Shown piece by piece: positions 15,967-22,451 of a stretch of DNA of 64,000 nucleotides (within the stretch, counting starts at the first letter, position 1; every line of letters starts with the position of its first letter). This stretch comes from JAIBJN01 sp035762005 (GTDB lineage Bacteria > Actinomycetota > Thermoleophilia > Gaiellales > Gaiellaceae): the NCBI GenBank assembly GCA_035762005.1, contig DASTQA010000035.1, positions 123,772 through 187,771 on the forward strand. Direction: 5' to 3'. The notes below the pieces were generated by a model that did not search any database, was not told the DNA's origin, and saw nothing but the letters and a program-made list of their open reading frames with translations. A program made the translations under genes and the position numbers.

Positions 15967-17111
15967 GCGGCGACCTCCTCGAAGACGTCGGAGAGGGTGA
16001 CCTGCTTGCGGGTATCGGCCAGCCGCTTGAAACGCCTGAACGCTTCCTCGAGCGCCTCCGGCTCGAGGTTGATACCGGCCTCCGCGCAGGCCCGGGCGAA
16101 GGCGTGGCGGCCGGAGTGCTTCCCGAGGGGGAGCGTCATCACGAGCCCGAGCTCGGCCGGGTCCATGATCTGGTACGTCTGCGCGTCCTTGAGCATCCCG
16201 TCCTGGTGGATGCCGGCTTCGTGCGCGAAGGCGTTCGCGCCGACGATCGCCTTGTTGCGCTGGAGCCGGTAGCCGGTCAGCTCCGCGACGAGGGCCGACG
16301 CGCGTCCGATCTGGCTCACGTCGACGCCGGTCTCGCACGCGAGGGCGTCGCCGCGGACGCGGAGGGCCATGACGATCTCCTCGAGCGCGGCGTTGCCCGC
16401 GCGCTCGCCGAGGCCGTTGACCGTGCACTCGACCTGCGTCGCGCCGGCCTGGACGCCGGCGAGCGAGTTCGCGACCGCGAGCCCGAGATCCTGGTGGCAG
16501 TGGACGGAGAGGGTCACGGCGGGGAGCTCGGGACAGAGCCTCTGCACCTCGCGGAGGAAGTCCGCGTACTCCTCGGGAAGGCAGTAGCCGACGGTGTCCG
16601 GGAGGTTGACGGTGCTCGCTCCGGCCCGGATCGCCTCGGCACAGACCCGGGCGACGAACGCGGGCTCCGAGCGGGTCGCGTCCTCGCACGAGAACTCGAC
16701 CTCGTCGGCGCGCTCCCGCGCGTAGGCGACTGCCCAGCGGGCCTGCTCGACGACCTCGTCGGGTGCGAGGCGGAGCTTCCGCTCCATGTGGATGGGGCTC
16801 GTCGCGATGAAGACGTGGATGCGCGAGCGGCGCGCCTCCGCGAGCGACTCCGCGGCGGCGTCGAGATCCTCCTTGCGGGTGCGTGCGAGCGCGGCGACGG
16901 TCGGCCGCTCGACGGCGGCGGCGACGGCGCGGACGCCCTCGAAGTCGCCCGGCGAGGAGACCGCGAAGCCGGCCTCGACGACGTCGACCCCGAGCCGTTC
17001 GAGCTGTGCGCCGATCTCCGCCTTCTCGTCGGGAGCGAGCGCGATGCCCGGCGACTGCTCGCCGTCGCGCAAGGTCGTGTCGAAGATCGTGATCCTGCGG
17101 CTCAATGTCAT
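15963..17111 (-). CDS. leuA: 2-isopropylmalate synthase, short form without the C-terminal regulatory domain
   Basis: 382 residues. It condenses 2-oxoisovalerate with acetyl-CoA, the first committed step to leucine. DTTLRDGEQSPG near residue 10, SVHCHQDLGLAVAN near 210 and NGLGERAGNAALEE near 235 are the DRE-TIM catalytic and metal-binding motifs. The protein ends just after the accessory subdomain, about 130 or more residues short of usual LeuA, and lacks the leucine-binding allosteric domain. The ATG at 17111 abuts its AAGGAGG with no spacer; the in-frame TTG at 17105 has the right six-base spacing and is probably the true start. First gene of the operon, behind an attenuator-like leader. 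A homocitrate- or citramalate-type activity cannot be excluded, but the context favours LeuA. Confidence 0.92.
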   Translation of the reverse strand: MTLSRRITIFDTTLRDGEQSPGIALAPDEKAEIGAQLERLGVDVVEAGFAVSSPGDFEGVRAVAAAVERPTVAALARTRKEDLDAAAESLAEARRSRIHVFIATSPIHMERKLRLAPDEVVEQARWAVAYARERADEVEFSCEDATRSEPAFVARVCAEAIRAGASTVNLPDTVGYCLPEEYADFLREVQRLCPELPAVTLSVHCHQDLGLAVANSLAGVQAGATQVECTVNGLGERAGNAALEEIVMALRVRGDALACETGVDVSQIGRASALVAELTGYRLQRNKAIVGANAFAHEAGIHQDGMLKDAQTYQIMDPAELGLVMTLPLGKHSGRHAFARACAEAGINLEPEALEEAFRRFKRLADTRKQVTLSDVFEEVAA

Positions 17112-17134
17112 CCTCCTTGCCTCCGTACGGAGGC
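17112..17134 (-). promoter_or_regulatory. Hairpin adjoining and able to mask the leuA ribosome binding site
   Basis: A perfect palindrome GCCTCCGTACGGAGGC (17119-17134) lies directly before the AAGGAGG (17118-17112). The CCTCC half can pair with its own GGAGG partner or with the GGAGG of the Shine-Dalgarno site, giving two exclusive states. This would suit translational control of leuA downstream of the leader peptide. Seen in the sequence; the switching is inference. Confidence 0.5.
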
Positions 17135-17188
17135 GTACTGCTCCTGTGACTCGGTCGGCGTCTGCGCCCGCTCGGCGCGTGAGTCGTG

Positions 17189-17208
17189 TCTCCCCCTAGA
17201 GGGGGAGA
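17189..17208 (-). promoter_or_regulatory. Leader hairpin spanning the stop codon of the Leu/Val/Ile leader peptide
   Basis: An eight-base-pair perfect stem, TCTCCCCC pairing with GGGGGAGA, with loop TCTA. The left arm contains the last leucine and proline codons of the leader peptide and the loop holds its TAG. A ribosome stalled on the preceding Leu/Val/Ile codons, or released at the stop, would affect folding. No U-tract follows, so on its own it is not a classical intrinsic terminator. Confidence 0.55.
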
Positions 17209-17288
17209 ATGAGGATGACGACGAGGAGGAGCGCCGACGCAACGGCGATGCCGCTGGCCGGGAAGGGTGTGAGCGCGTGCCTCGTCAA
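17196..17288 (-). CDS. Branched-chain amino acid leader peptide (attenuator)
   Basis: A 30-codon open frame beginning at TTG (17288) and ending at TAG (17198-17196). The last 11 residues read LLLVVILILPL, ten of which are Leu, Val or Ile, the three end products of the operon that starts 85 bases downstream. This is the hallmark of ilv/leu attenuator leader peptides. The TTG sits eight bases after a CACACT -10 box, so translation would start essentially at the 5' end of the mRNA (leaderless). The stop codon lies in the loop of a stable hairpin. Too short for standard gene calling. The start codon is the least certain part. Confidence 0.7.
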   Translation of the reverse strand: MTRHALTPFPASGIAVASALLLVVILILPL

Positions 17289-17296
17289 GATGGTGC

Positions 17297-17326
17297 AGTG
17301 TGGTGAAAGAGGTGGGGCCTTGTCAA
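17297..17326 (-). promoter_or_regulatory. Promoter of the leuA-leuB superoperon
   Basis: On the minus strand a perfect -35 TTGACA (17326-17321), an 18-base spacer and CACACT (17302-17297) as -10. It is the best housekeeping-type promoter match in the region. It places the RNA 5' end at about 17290, just before the leader-peptide TTG. Confidence 0.65.
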
Positions 17327-17365
17327 GCCCCGACCTTCACAGCATCGACACGAGAGGCGAAAACC

Positions 17366-17394
17366 TTGATCCCCGGGTGCGCGCGTCGTAGCCT
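17366..17394 (+). promoter_or_regulatory. Probable promoter of the GMC oxidoreductase unit
   Basis: TTGATC (17366-17371), 17 bases, then TAGCCT (17389-17394). It points right, back to back with the leu-ilv promoter, and would start RNA near 17401, about 25 bases before the small upstream ORF. Confidence 0.45.
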
Positions 17395-17425
17395 CGCGCA
17401 CGGGTCCGACGAAGGAAAGGAAAGC

Positions 17426-17482
17426 ATGGCCGTCACCCATCTCCACGTCACCAGCCCGCGGCGGGCGGGAGGCCGCGCTTGA
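17426..17482 (+). CDS. Small upstream ORF coupled to the GMC oxidoreductase
   Basis: An 18-codon frame, MAVTHLHVTSPRRAGGRA, with a good AAGGAAAG site just before the ATG. Its TGA overlaps the TTG start of the next gene (TTGA). The downstream gene has no strong Shine-Dalgarno of its own, so ribosomes that finish this peptide probably reinitiate there. It has no resemblance to a known leader peptide. It could also be an artefact of a wrongly chosen downstream start. Confidence 0.4.
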   Translation: MAVTHLHVTSPRRAGGRA

Positions 17483-19164
17483 CCGTCGAGCACTTCGACG
17501 CGGTCGTCGTCGGGTCCGGCTTCGGCGGCTCGGTCCTCGCCTATCGGCTCGCGGAGGCGGGGAGGTCCGTCTGCGTCCTCGAGCGCGGCAAGCCGTACCC
17601 GCCGGGCTCCTTTCCGCGGAGCCCACGCGCGCTCGCGAAGGCGTTCTGGGACCCGAGCGAGGGGCTCTACGGGATGTTCAACCTCTGGTCGTTCCGAGGC
17701 ATCGGCGCGCTCGTCTCGAGCGGGCTCGGCGGCGGCTCCCTCATCTACGCCAACGTCCTCCTGCGCAAGGACGAGCGCTGGTTCGTCCAGGAGGACCTCG
17801 CCAACGGCGGCCACGAGCACTGGCCGGTCGGCCGGGCCGACCTCGAGCCGCACTACGACCGCGCCGAGCGGATGCTCGACGCTCAGCGGTACCCCTTCGA
17901 CCGGCCGCCCTTCGACGGGACGCCGAAGACGGCCGCGTTCAAGGAGGCGGCTGAGAAGCTCGGGCGGGAATGGCTGCTGCCCCCGCTCGCGGTGACGTTC
18001 GCCAACGACGGCGAGCCTGCGGCGGTCGGCGAGCCGATCCGGGAGGAGCACCCGAACCTCCACGGCGTCCGGCGCTACACGTGCCGGCTCGTGGGCGAGT
18101 GCGACATCGGGTGCAACTTCGGCTCGAAGAACACGCTCGACCTCACGTACCTCTCCGCCGCCGAGCGCCACGGCGCGGAGATCCGGACCCGCCGCGAGGT
18201 CCGCTCCTTCGCCCCGCGGGAAGGAGGAGGCTACGTCGTCCGCTACGTCGAGCACGACCCGGCCGACGAGGGCCGGAAGGTCGACACGCACGACGCGTCG
18301 GAGCGGCCCGTCCGCGAGGTGACCTGCGAGCGGCTCGTGCTCGCCGCGGGAACCCTGGGGTCGACGTACCTCCTGCTCCGCTGCCGCGGAAGCTTCCCGG
18401 GGCTCAGCGCCCGCCTGGGGACGCGCTTCGGCGGCAACGGCGACCTGCTCACGTTCGCGCTCGGGGCGCGGCGGCCCGACGGGTCGCCGCGGGTCATCGA
18501 GGCGGGCTACGGGCCCGTGATCACGAGCGCAATCCGGGTGCCGGACGCGCTCGACGGCGGCGAGGGACGCGGGCTCTACGTCGAGGACGCGGGCTACCCC
18601 GAGTTCGTGAGCTGGCTCGTCCACGCGACGCAGGGGCCCGGAGCCCTCTGGCGCTGGCGGCGCGCGGCGGTACGCATCGTCCTCAGCCTGCTGCGGCGGG
18701 AGCCCGAGGTCGATCTCTCCGCCGAGGTGTCGGAGCTCCTCTCCGACACGCGCCTCTCGGCGGGCTCGCTCCCGCTCCTCGGCATGGGGCGCGACATCCC
18801 CGACGGGCGCATGTCGCTCCGCGGCGGCAAGCTCGACGTCGACTGGGTGAAGGGGAAGTCGGGGCCCTTCTTCGACCGGCTGCGCGGCGTCTCGGAGGAG
18901 ATCGCCGGCGCGCTCGGGGCGCGCTTCCGCGAGAACCCGACGTGGCACCTCGGGCGCCTGATCACGGTGCACCCGCTCGGCGGCTGCCCGCTCGGGCGGA
19001 GCCCGGAGGAAGGCGTCGTCGACCCGTACGGCGAGGTGTTCGGCCACCCGGGCTTCACGATCGCGGACGGCTCCGTTATGCCGGGCCCGGTGGGCCCGAA
19101 CCCGTCCCTGACGATCGCGGCGCTCGCCGACCGCTTCGCCGACCGGGCGACCGGCGAGGCCTAG
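17479..19164 (+). CDS. GMC-type FAD oxidoreductase (cholesterol oxidase-like)
   Basis: 561 residues. The N-terminal FAD-binding motif VVVGSGFGGSVLAYRLAEAG and ERG follow the start directly. SSGLGGGSLIYANVLLR near residue 75 and the C-terminal VHPLGGCPLG and ADGSVMPGPVGPNPSLTI blocks are GMC/cholesterol-oxidase family signatures; the final His/Asn region supplies the catalytic base. No signal peptide is seen. Probably oxidises a sterol-like or other hydrophobic alcohol; the substrate is not shown by the sequence. The start is a TTG overlapping the small upstream ORF. It is followed by a strong inverted repeat and stands alone. Confidence 0.85.
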   Translation: MTVEHFDAVVVGSGFGGSVLAYRLAEAGRSVCVLERGKPYPPGSFPRSPRALAKAFWDPSEGLYGMFNLWSFRGIGALVSSGLGGGSLIYANVLLRKDERWFVQEDLANGGHEHWPVGRADLEPHYDRAERMLDAQRYPFDRPPFDGTPKTAAFKEAAEKLGREWLLPPLAVTFANDGEPAAVGEPIREEHPNLHGVRRYTCRLVGECDIGCNFGSKNTLDLTYLSAAERHGAEIRTRREVRSFAPREGGGYVVRYVEHDPADEGRKVDTHDASERPVREVTCERLVLAAGTLGSTYLLLRCRGSFPGLSARLGTRFGGNGDLLTFALGARRPDGSPRVIEAGYGPVITSAIRVPDALDGGEGRGLYVEDAGYPEFVSWLVHATQGPGALWRWRRAAVRIVLSLLRREPEVDLSAEVSELLSDTRLSAGSLPLLGMGRDIPDGRMSLRGGKLDVDWVKGKSGPFFDRLRGVSEEIAGALGARFRENPTWHLGRLITVHPLGGCPLGRSPEEGVVDPYGEVFGHPGFTIADGSVMPGPVGPNPSLTIAALADRFADRATGEA

Positions 19165-19166
19165 CC

Positions 19167-19209
19167 GGCCGGCGAGGAGCGCGAAGGCGAGGCCACGCGC
19201 TCGCCGGCC
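19167..19209 (+). terminator. Hairpin after the GMC oxidoreductase
   Basis: Perfect ten-base arms GGCCGGCGAG (19167-19176) and CTCGCCGGCC (19200-19209) separated by 23 bases, directly after the stop codon. A GC-rich stem without a clear U-run, as is common for terminators in high-GC actinobacteria. Confidence 0.45.
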
Positions 19210-19215
19210 CTCGCG

Positions 19216-19221
19216 CATACT
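19216..19221 (+). promoter_or_regulatory. Possible -10 box for the YdeI-like gene (CATACT)
   Basis: CATACT seven bases before the GTG start at 19229; no ribosome binding site is present, which fits a leaderless message. The -35 region is not convincing. Confidence 0.4.
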
Positions 19222-19228
19222 CCCGGCC

Positions 19229-19816
19229 GTGGCGAAGGCCCTGGGCAAGGACGGGCGACCGGTGCTCGCGTTCGCCTCCCGCGAGGAGTGGGAAGCGTGG
19301 CTCGACGCCGAGCACGGGACCTCCGAGGGCGTCTGGATCAAGTTCGCCAAGAAGGGCTCGGGCGTCGCGAGCGTCGCCTACGCGGAGGCGGTCGACGTCG
19401 CCCTCTGCTACGGCTGGATCGACAGCCAGGTCGCCTCGCTCGACGAGCGCTTCTACCTCCAGCGCTTCACGCCGCGGCGCGCCCGCAGCAAGTGGTCGCG
19501 GCTCAACCGGGACAAGGTCGCGGAGCTCACGCGCCAGGGCCGCATGAAGCCTGCCGGCCTGGCGCAGGTCGAGCTGGCGAAGGCCGACGGCCGCTGGGAG
19601 GCCGCCTACGCGTCGCCGGCGAACGTCGAGGTTCCCGCCGACCTGCAGGCCGCGCTCGACGCGAGCCCGAAGGCGGCCGAGTTCTGGGCCGGGCTGAGCA
19701 AGTCCAACCGGTACGCGATCGTCTACGGGCTCGAGGACGCGAAGAGGCCCGAGACGCGCACGCGGCGTCTCGAGAAGTTCGTCGCCATGCTCGAGCGCGG
19801 CGAGAAGCTCTACTGA
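19229..19816 (+). CDS. YdeI/OmpD-associated family protein
   Basis: 195 residues. The AYAEAVDVALCYGWIDSQ block near residue 55 and the RRARSKWSRLNRDKV segment near 90 are diagnostic of the YdeI family (called bacteriocin-protection or OmpD-associated in databases; real function unclear). The C-terminal part (residues 150-195, SKSNRYAIVYGLEDAKRPETR) is the usual helical tail. Cytoplasmic, with no cofactor motif. It is transcribed towards the patatin operon, with 86 bases between the two 3' ends. Confidence 0.85.
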   Translation: MAKALGKDGRPVLAFASREEWEAWLDAEHGTSEGVWIKFAKKGSGVASVAYAEAVDVALCYGWIDSQVASLDERFYLQRFTPRRARSKWSRLNRDKVAELTRQGRMKPAGLAQVELAKADGRWEAAYASPANVEVPADLQAALDASPKAAEFWAGLSKSNRYAIVYGLEDAKRPETRTRRLEKFVAMLERGEKLY

Positions 19817-19821
19817 GCCTG

Positions 19822-19845
19822 CCTCGGAAGGATCGACTCCCGAGG
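19822..19845 (+). terminator. Weak hairpin between converging genes
   Basis: CCTCGG and CCGAGG arms around 12 bases, just after the YdeI-like gene. It could end either converging transcript. Short stem and no U-run. Confidence 0.25.
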
Positions 19846-19902
19846 ACCGAGCCGCCCGGAGGCGTGGGACGGAGCTACCCGGCCGTGCGCGCCACAGTCG
19901 TC

Positions 19903-21150
19903 CTAGGGGTTCACGCGCGGCCGGAAGAACATCCGGGTCTTCCCGCTCGAGCGGAGCGCGTTCGCCGCGGCGGTCTCGTTCATCCACGTCGGGTGGGGGA
20001 CCTCGGCCTGGGGCCGGTCGCCCTCGAGGAGCCCCTCGCCGTGGCGCCGGAGCGCGATCTCCGCCATGAGGTAGCCGTGGTTCTCGAGCACGCCGATCTC
20101 CCCCGGCGAGAACTCGTCCAGGTCGATCCGGATCGGCGCGATGAAGTCGCGGATCAGGCGCTCGGAGTACGGCTGCGGCGGCGGCGCGTGCTCGTAGCTC
20201 GCCGGACGCGAGGCGATGCCCCAGTAGGCGCCCTCGAGCTCGCCGCGGATGTACTCCGCGACGAGCCAGCGCTTGCGCACCTCCGTCGCCTGCTCGAGGA
20301 GGATGACGCCCTGACGGAGGGCGCTCCAGAGCCAGCCGACGTCCGGCTCCGGCTTGAACGAGGGGGCGGCGTCCGAGACGAGGACGACCGCGTGGTCGCG
20401 CCACACCGGCTCGAGCCCGAGGTTGTCGAACATGCCGCCGTCCGAGAGGTCGATCCTGCGCACGAGCTCGTCGCGGTCCGGGGCCGCGTACGTGCCGCCT
20501 GTGAGCGTCACGGGATCCTGCTCGGCGCGCACGACGCTGAACGCGCCGGGGACGCAGGACGAGGCGGCGACCGCCTGCGCGAGCGTCCAGTCGCCGAGCG
20601 GCGCGTAGCCCGCGGCGGAGCTGCCGACGCGGCGCAGGCCGGTGTCGAAGACCCACTGGTCGCGGAAGCGCATGTCGCTCGCGAGGAAGACGAAGCGCGG
20701 CGAGGTGGGGAGGTCGTCGAGGCGGCCGGGCGCCGGCCCCTGCTCGTACGCCGCGGCGAGCGCCTCGCTCTGCGCGCCGGGCGTGAGCCAGTTCCGCGGG
20801 TGGAGGCGGGCGAGCGCAGCGCCGGTGCGGACGTCCTTCGCCGCGAACTCGCGCATCGGCGCCGCCACGCCCTCGTCGAAAGGCTCCGGCGGCGTTCCGC
20901 TCTCGTGCCGCGCCGCGTTCCGGGCGAACCAGGTCGCCAGCTGCGCGAGCATGATGCTCCCGCCCGAGACGGAGGTGAACGTGTCGATGCCGGCGAGGAG
21001 CCCGAGCTCGTCCAGCCGGCGGAGGGCGCCGAGGTGGAAGAGGGCAGCGCGGTAGCCGCCGCCGGAGAGGCAGAGGGCTGTGCCGCTGCGCTTCTCCCGC
21101 GGCTCCGGGAGGAAGGTCGTGATGCCGTGTGTCGTGGCCGTCTCGGTCAT
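19903..21150 (-). CDS. Patatin-like phospholipase
   Basis: 415 residues. The oxyanion-hole motif GGGYR is at residues 30-34, the nucleophile Ser62 sits in SVSGGS, and the catalytic Asp lies in LSDGGMFDNLG. These are the patatin/cPLA2 Ser-Asp dyad features. The first Gly of GxSxG is Ser, a variant found in this subfamily. No signal peptide. Last gene of a five-gene operon; its ATG overlaps the stop of the preceding OYE gene (ATGA). A lipid acyl-ester hydrolase acting on a substrate that the neighbouring reductases also process is plausible but unproven. Confidence 0.86.
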   Translation of the reverse strand: MTETATTHGITTFLPEPREKRSGTALCLSGGGYRAALFHLGALRRLDELGLLAGIDTFTSVSGGSIMLAQLATWFARNAARHESGTPPEPFDEGVAAPMREFAAKDVRTGAALARLHPRNWLTPGAQSEALAAAYEQGPAPGRLDDLPTSPRFVFLASDMRFRDQWVFDTGLRRVGSSAAGYAPLGDWTLAQAVAASSCVPGAFSVVRAEQDPVTLTGGTYAAPDRDELVRRIDLSDGGMFDNLGLEPVWRDHAVVLVSDAAPSFKPEPDVGWLWSALRQGVILLEQATEVRKRWLVAEYIRGELEGAYWGIASRPASYEHAPPPQPYSERLIRDFIAPIRIDLDEFSPGEIGVLENHGYLMAEIALRRHGEGLLEGDRPQAEVPHPTWMNETAAANALRSSGKTRMFFRPRVNP

Positions 21151-22451
21151 GCGGCGGGAGCGTAGACCGACATGATCTCCTCGACCATCTCCTCGCGGGA
21201 GCCGAACCGCCGCTCGTCGTAGCAGCCGAGCGGGTTCTCGAGCACGTTGTAGAGGCACTTGTTGCAGTACGTGCAGGGCCGGGGCGCGAGGTCGTGGCCG
21301 GCGCGGAAGAGTTCGACGAGGTCGTTGTTGGCGATGAGGCCGCGGGCGATCGAGACCGCGTCGCACGAGCCGTCCTCGAGCGCGCGGGCGATGAGCGACG
21401 CCCGCTGGAAACCGCCAGTCACGATCACCGGCACGGAGACGGCCGCCTTCACGCGGGCGGCGTCCGGGAGGCAGCGGCCCGGGACGTCGTCCGGGTCGCG
21501 CTCCCAGCGCCGCTGCATGATCCGGTTCGCGGGCCAGAGCCGGAAGAGGAGGTAGTTGCGGAAGGTGTGGACGCCGCTCGAGAGCAGCGCGTCGTACGAG
21601 CGCACCATGTCCTCGGTCGAGAACTCGCCGGCCGGGTTCTCGGGGTGCGGGAAGGTGTTGCCCGAGGAGACGTGGATCGCGTCCGCCCCCGCCTCCTCGA
21701 GCCAGCGGCAGACCTGCACCGAGTCCTCGATCGTGTTCCCCGCGCCCGCCCAGGGGAGGAAGGCGTTCCCGTGCTCGGTCGTCGAGAGCTTCACCTGGAC
21801 GTGGAAGTCCTCGCCGACCTCGGCCCGGATCGCCCGCACGGTGTCGAGCAGGAGCCGCGCGCGGTTCTCGAGCGGGCCGCCGTACTCGTCCTCCCGCTCG
21901 TTGATCGCCGAGGAGAGGAACTGCGTGAAGAGGTAGCCGTTGGCGCCGTGGACCTCGACGCCGTCCAGGCCGGCGGCCCGGGCCCGCCGCGCGCCGGCCG
22001 CGAAGGAGCGCTTGACTCCCTCCAGGTCGGCGCGCGTCGCCTGCTCGGCCTCGAAGCCGTGCAGCGGGTCGGGCTTGCCGGTGGAGGAGAGGCCCTTGCG
22101 GTACCTCACCGTCGGCACGTCGCGCTGGCGGCCGGCGTGGGCGAGCTGGACGATCACCTTGCAGTCGTGCTCGTGGACGCGCTCCCCGAGCTCCCGCCAG
22201 AACGGGATCCGCTCGTCGCGCTCGAGCGCCGCGAAGCTCGGGACGATCTTGCCGCGCTCGTCGACCGCGGTCCAGGAGGTGAGGATCGCGCCGACGCCGC
22301 CGCGGGCGAACTTCAGCTCCCAGTTGATCCGCGTCTGGGTCCCGCGGCCGTCGTAGTGGTCGAACCGCCCGGCGACGTTCGAGCGGAAGATGCGGTTCTT
22401 CACCTCGAGGTGGTGGAAGCGCAGAGGCTCGAAGATCGCCTCGGCGCTCAT
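21147..22451 (-). CDS. Old-yellow-enzyme family flavin oxidoreductase, paralogue 1
   Basis: 434 residues, an FMN-binding TIM barrel of the NADH:flavin oxidoreductase family. Active-site His168 and Asn171 (HGAN) and Tyr173 are present, followed by the AINEREDEYGGPLENR segment typical of the family. Near residue 400 a C-x2-C-x2-C-x10-C motif (CTYCNKCL...GC) resembles the iron-sulfur site of 2,4-dienoyl-CoA reductase. The protein ends soon after it, so the FAD/NADPH domains of that enzyme are absent. Probably reduces an alpha,beta-unsaturated carbonyl. Coupled to both neighbours by four-base overlaps. Confidence 0.86.
   Translation of the reverse strand: MSAEAIFEPLRFHHLEVKNRIFRSNVAGRFDHYDGRGTQTRINWELKFARGGVGAILTSWTAVDERGKIVPSFAALERDERIPFWRELGERVHEHDCKVIVQLAHAGRQRDVPTVRYRKGLSSTGKPDPLHGFEAEQATRADLEGVKRSFAAGARRARAAGLDGVEVHGANGYLFTQFLSSAINEREDEYGGPLENRARLLLDTVRAIRAEVGEDFHVQVKLSTTEHGNAFLPWAGAGNTIEDSVQVCRWLEEAGADAIHVSSGNTFPHPENPAGEFSTEDMVRSYDALLSSGVHTFRNYLLFRLWPANRIMQRRWERDPDDVPGRCLPDAARVKAAVSVPVIVTGGFQRASLIARALEDGSCDAVSIARGLIANNDLVELFRAGHDLAPRPCTYCNKCLYNVLENPLGCYDERRFGSREEMVEEIMSVYAPAA

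Noticed and set aside
17189..17208. Classical intrinsic (U-tract) terminator in the leuA leader
   Set aside because: The stem is good but no run of U follows, so it was recorded as a regulatory hairpin instead.
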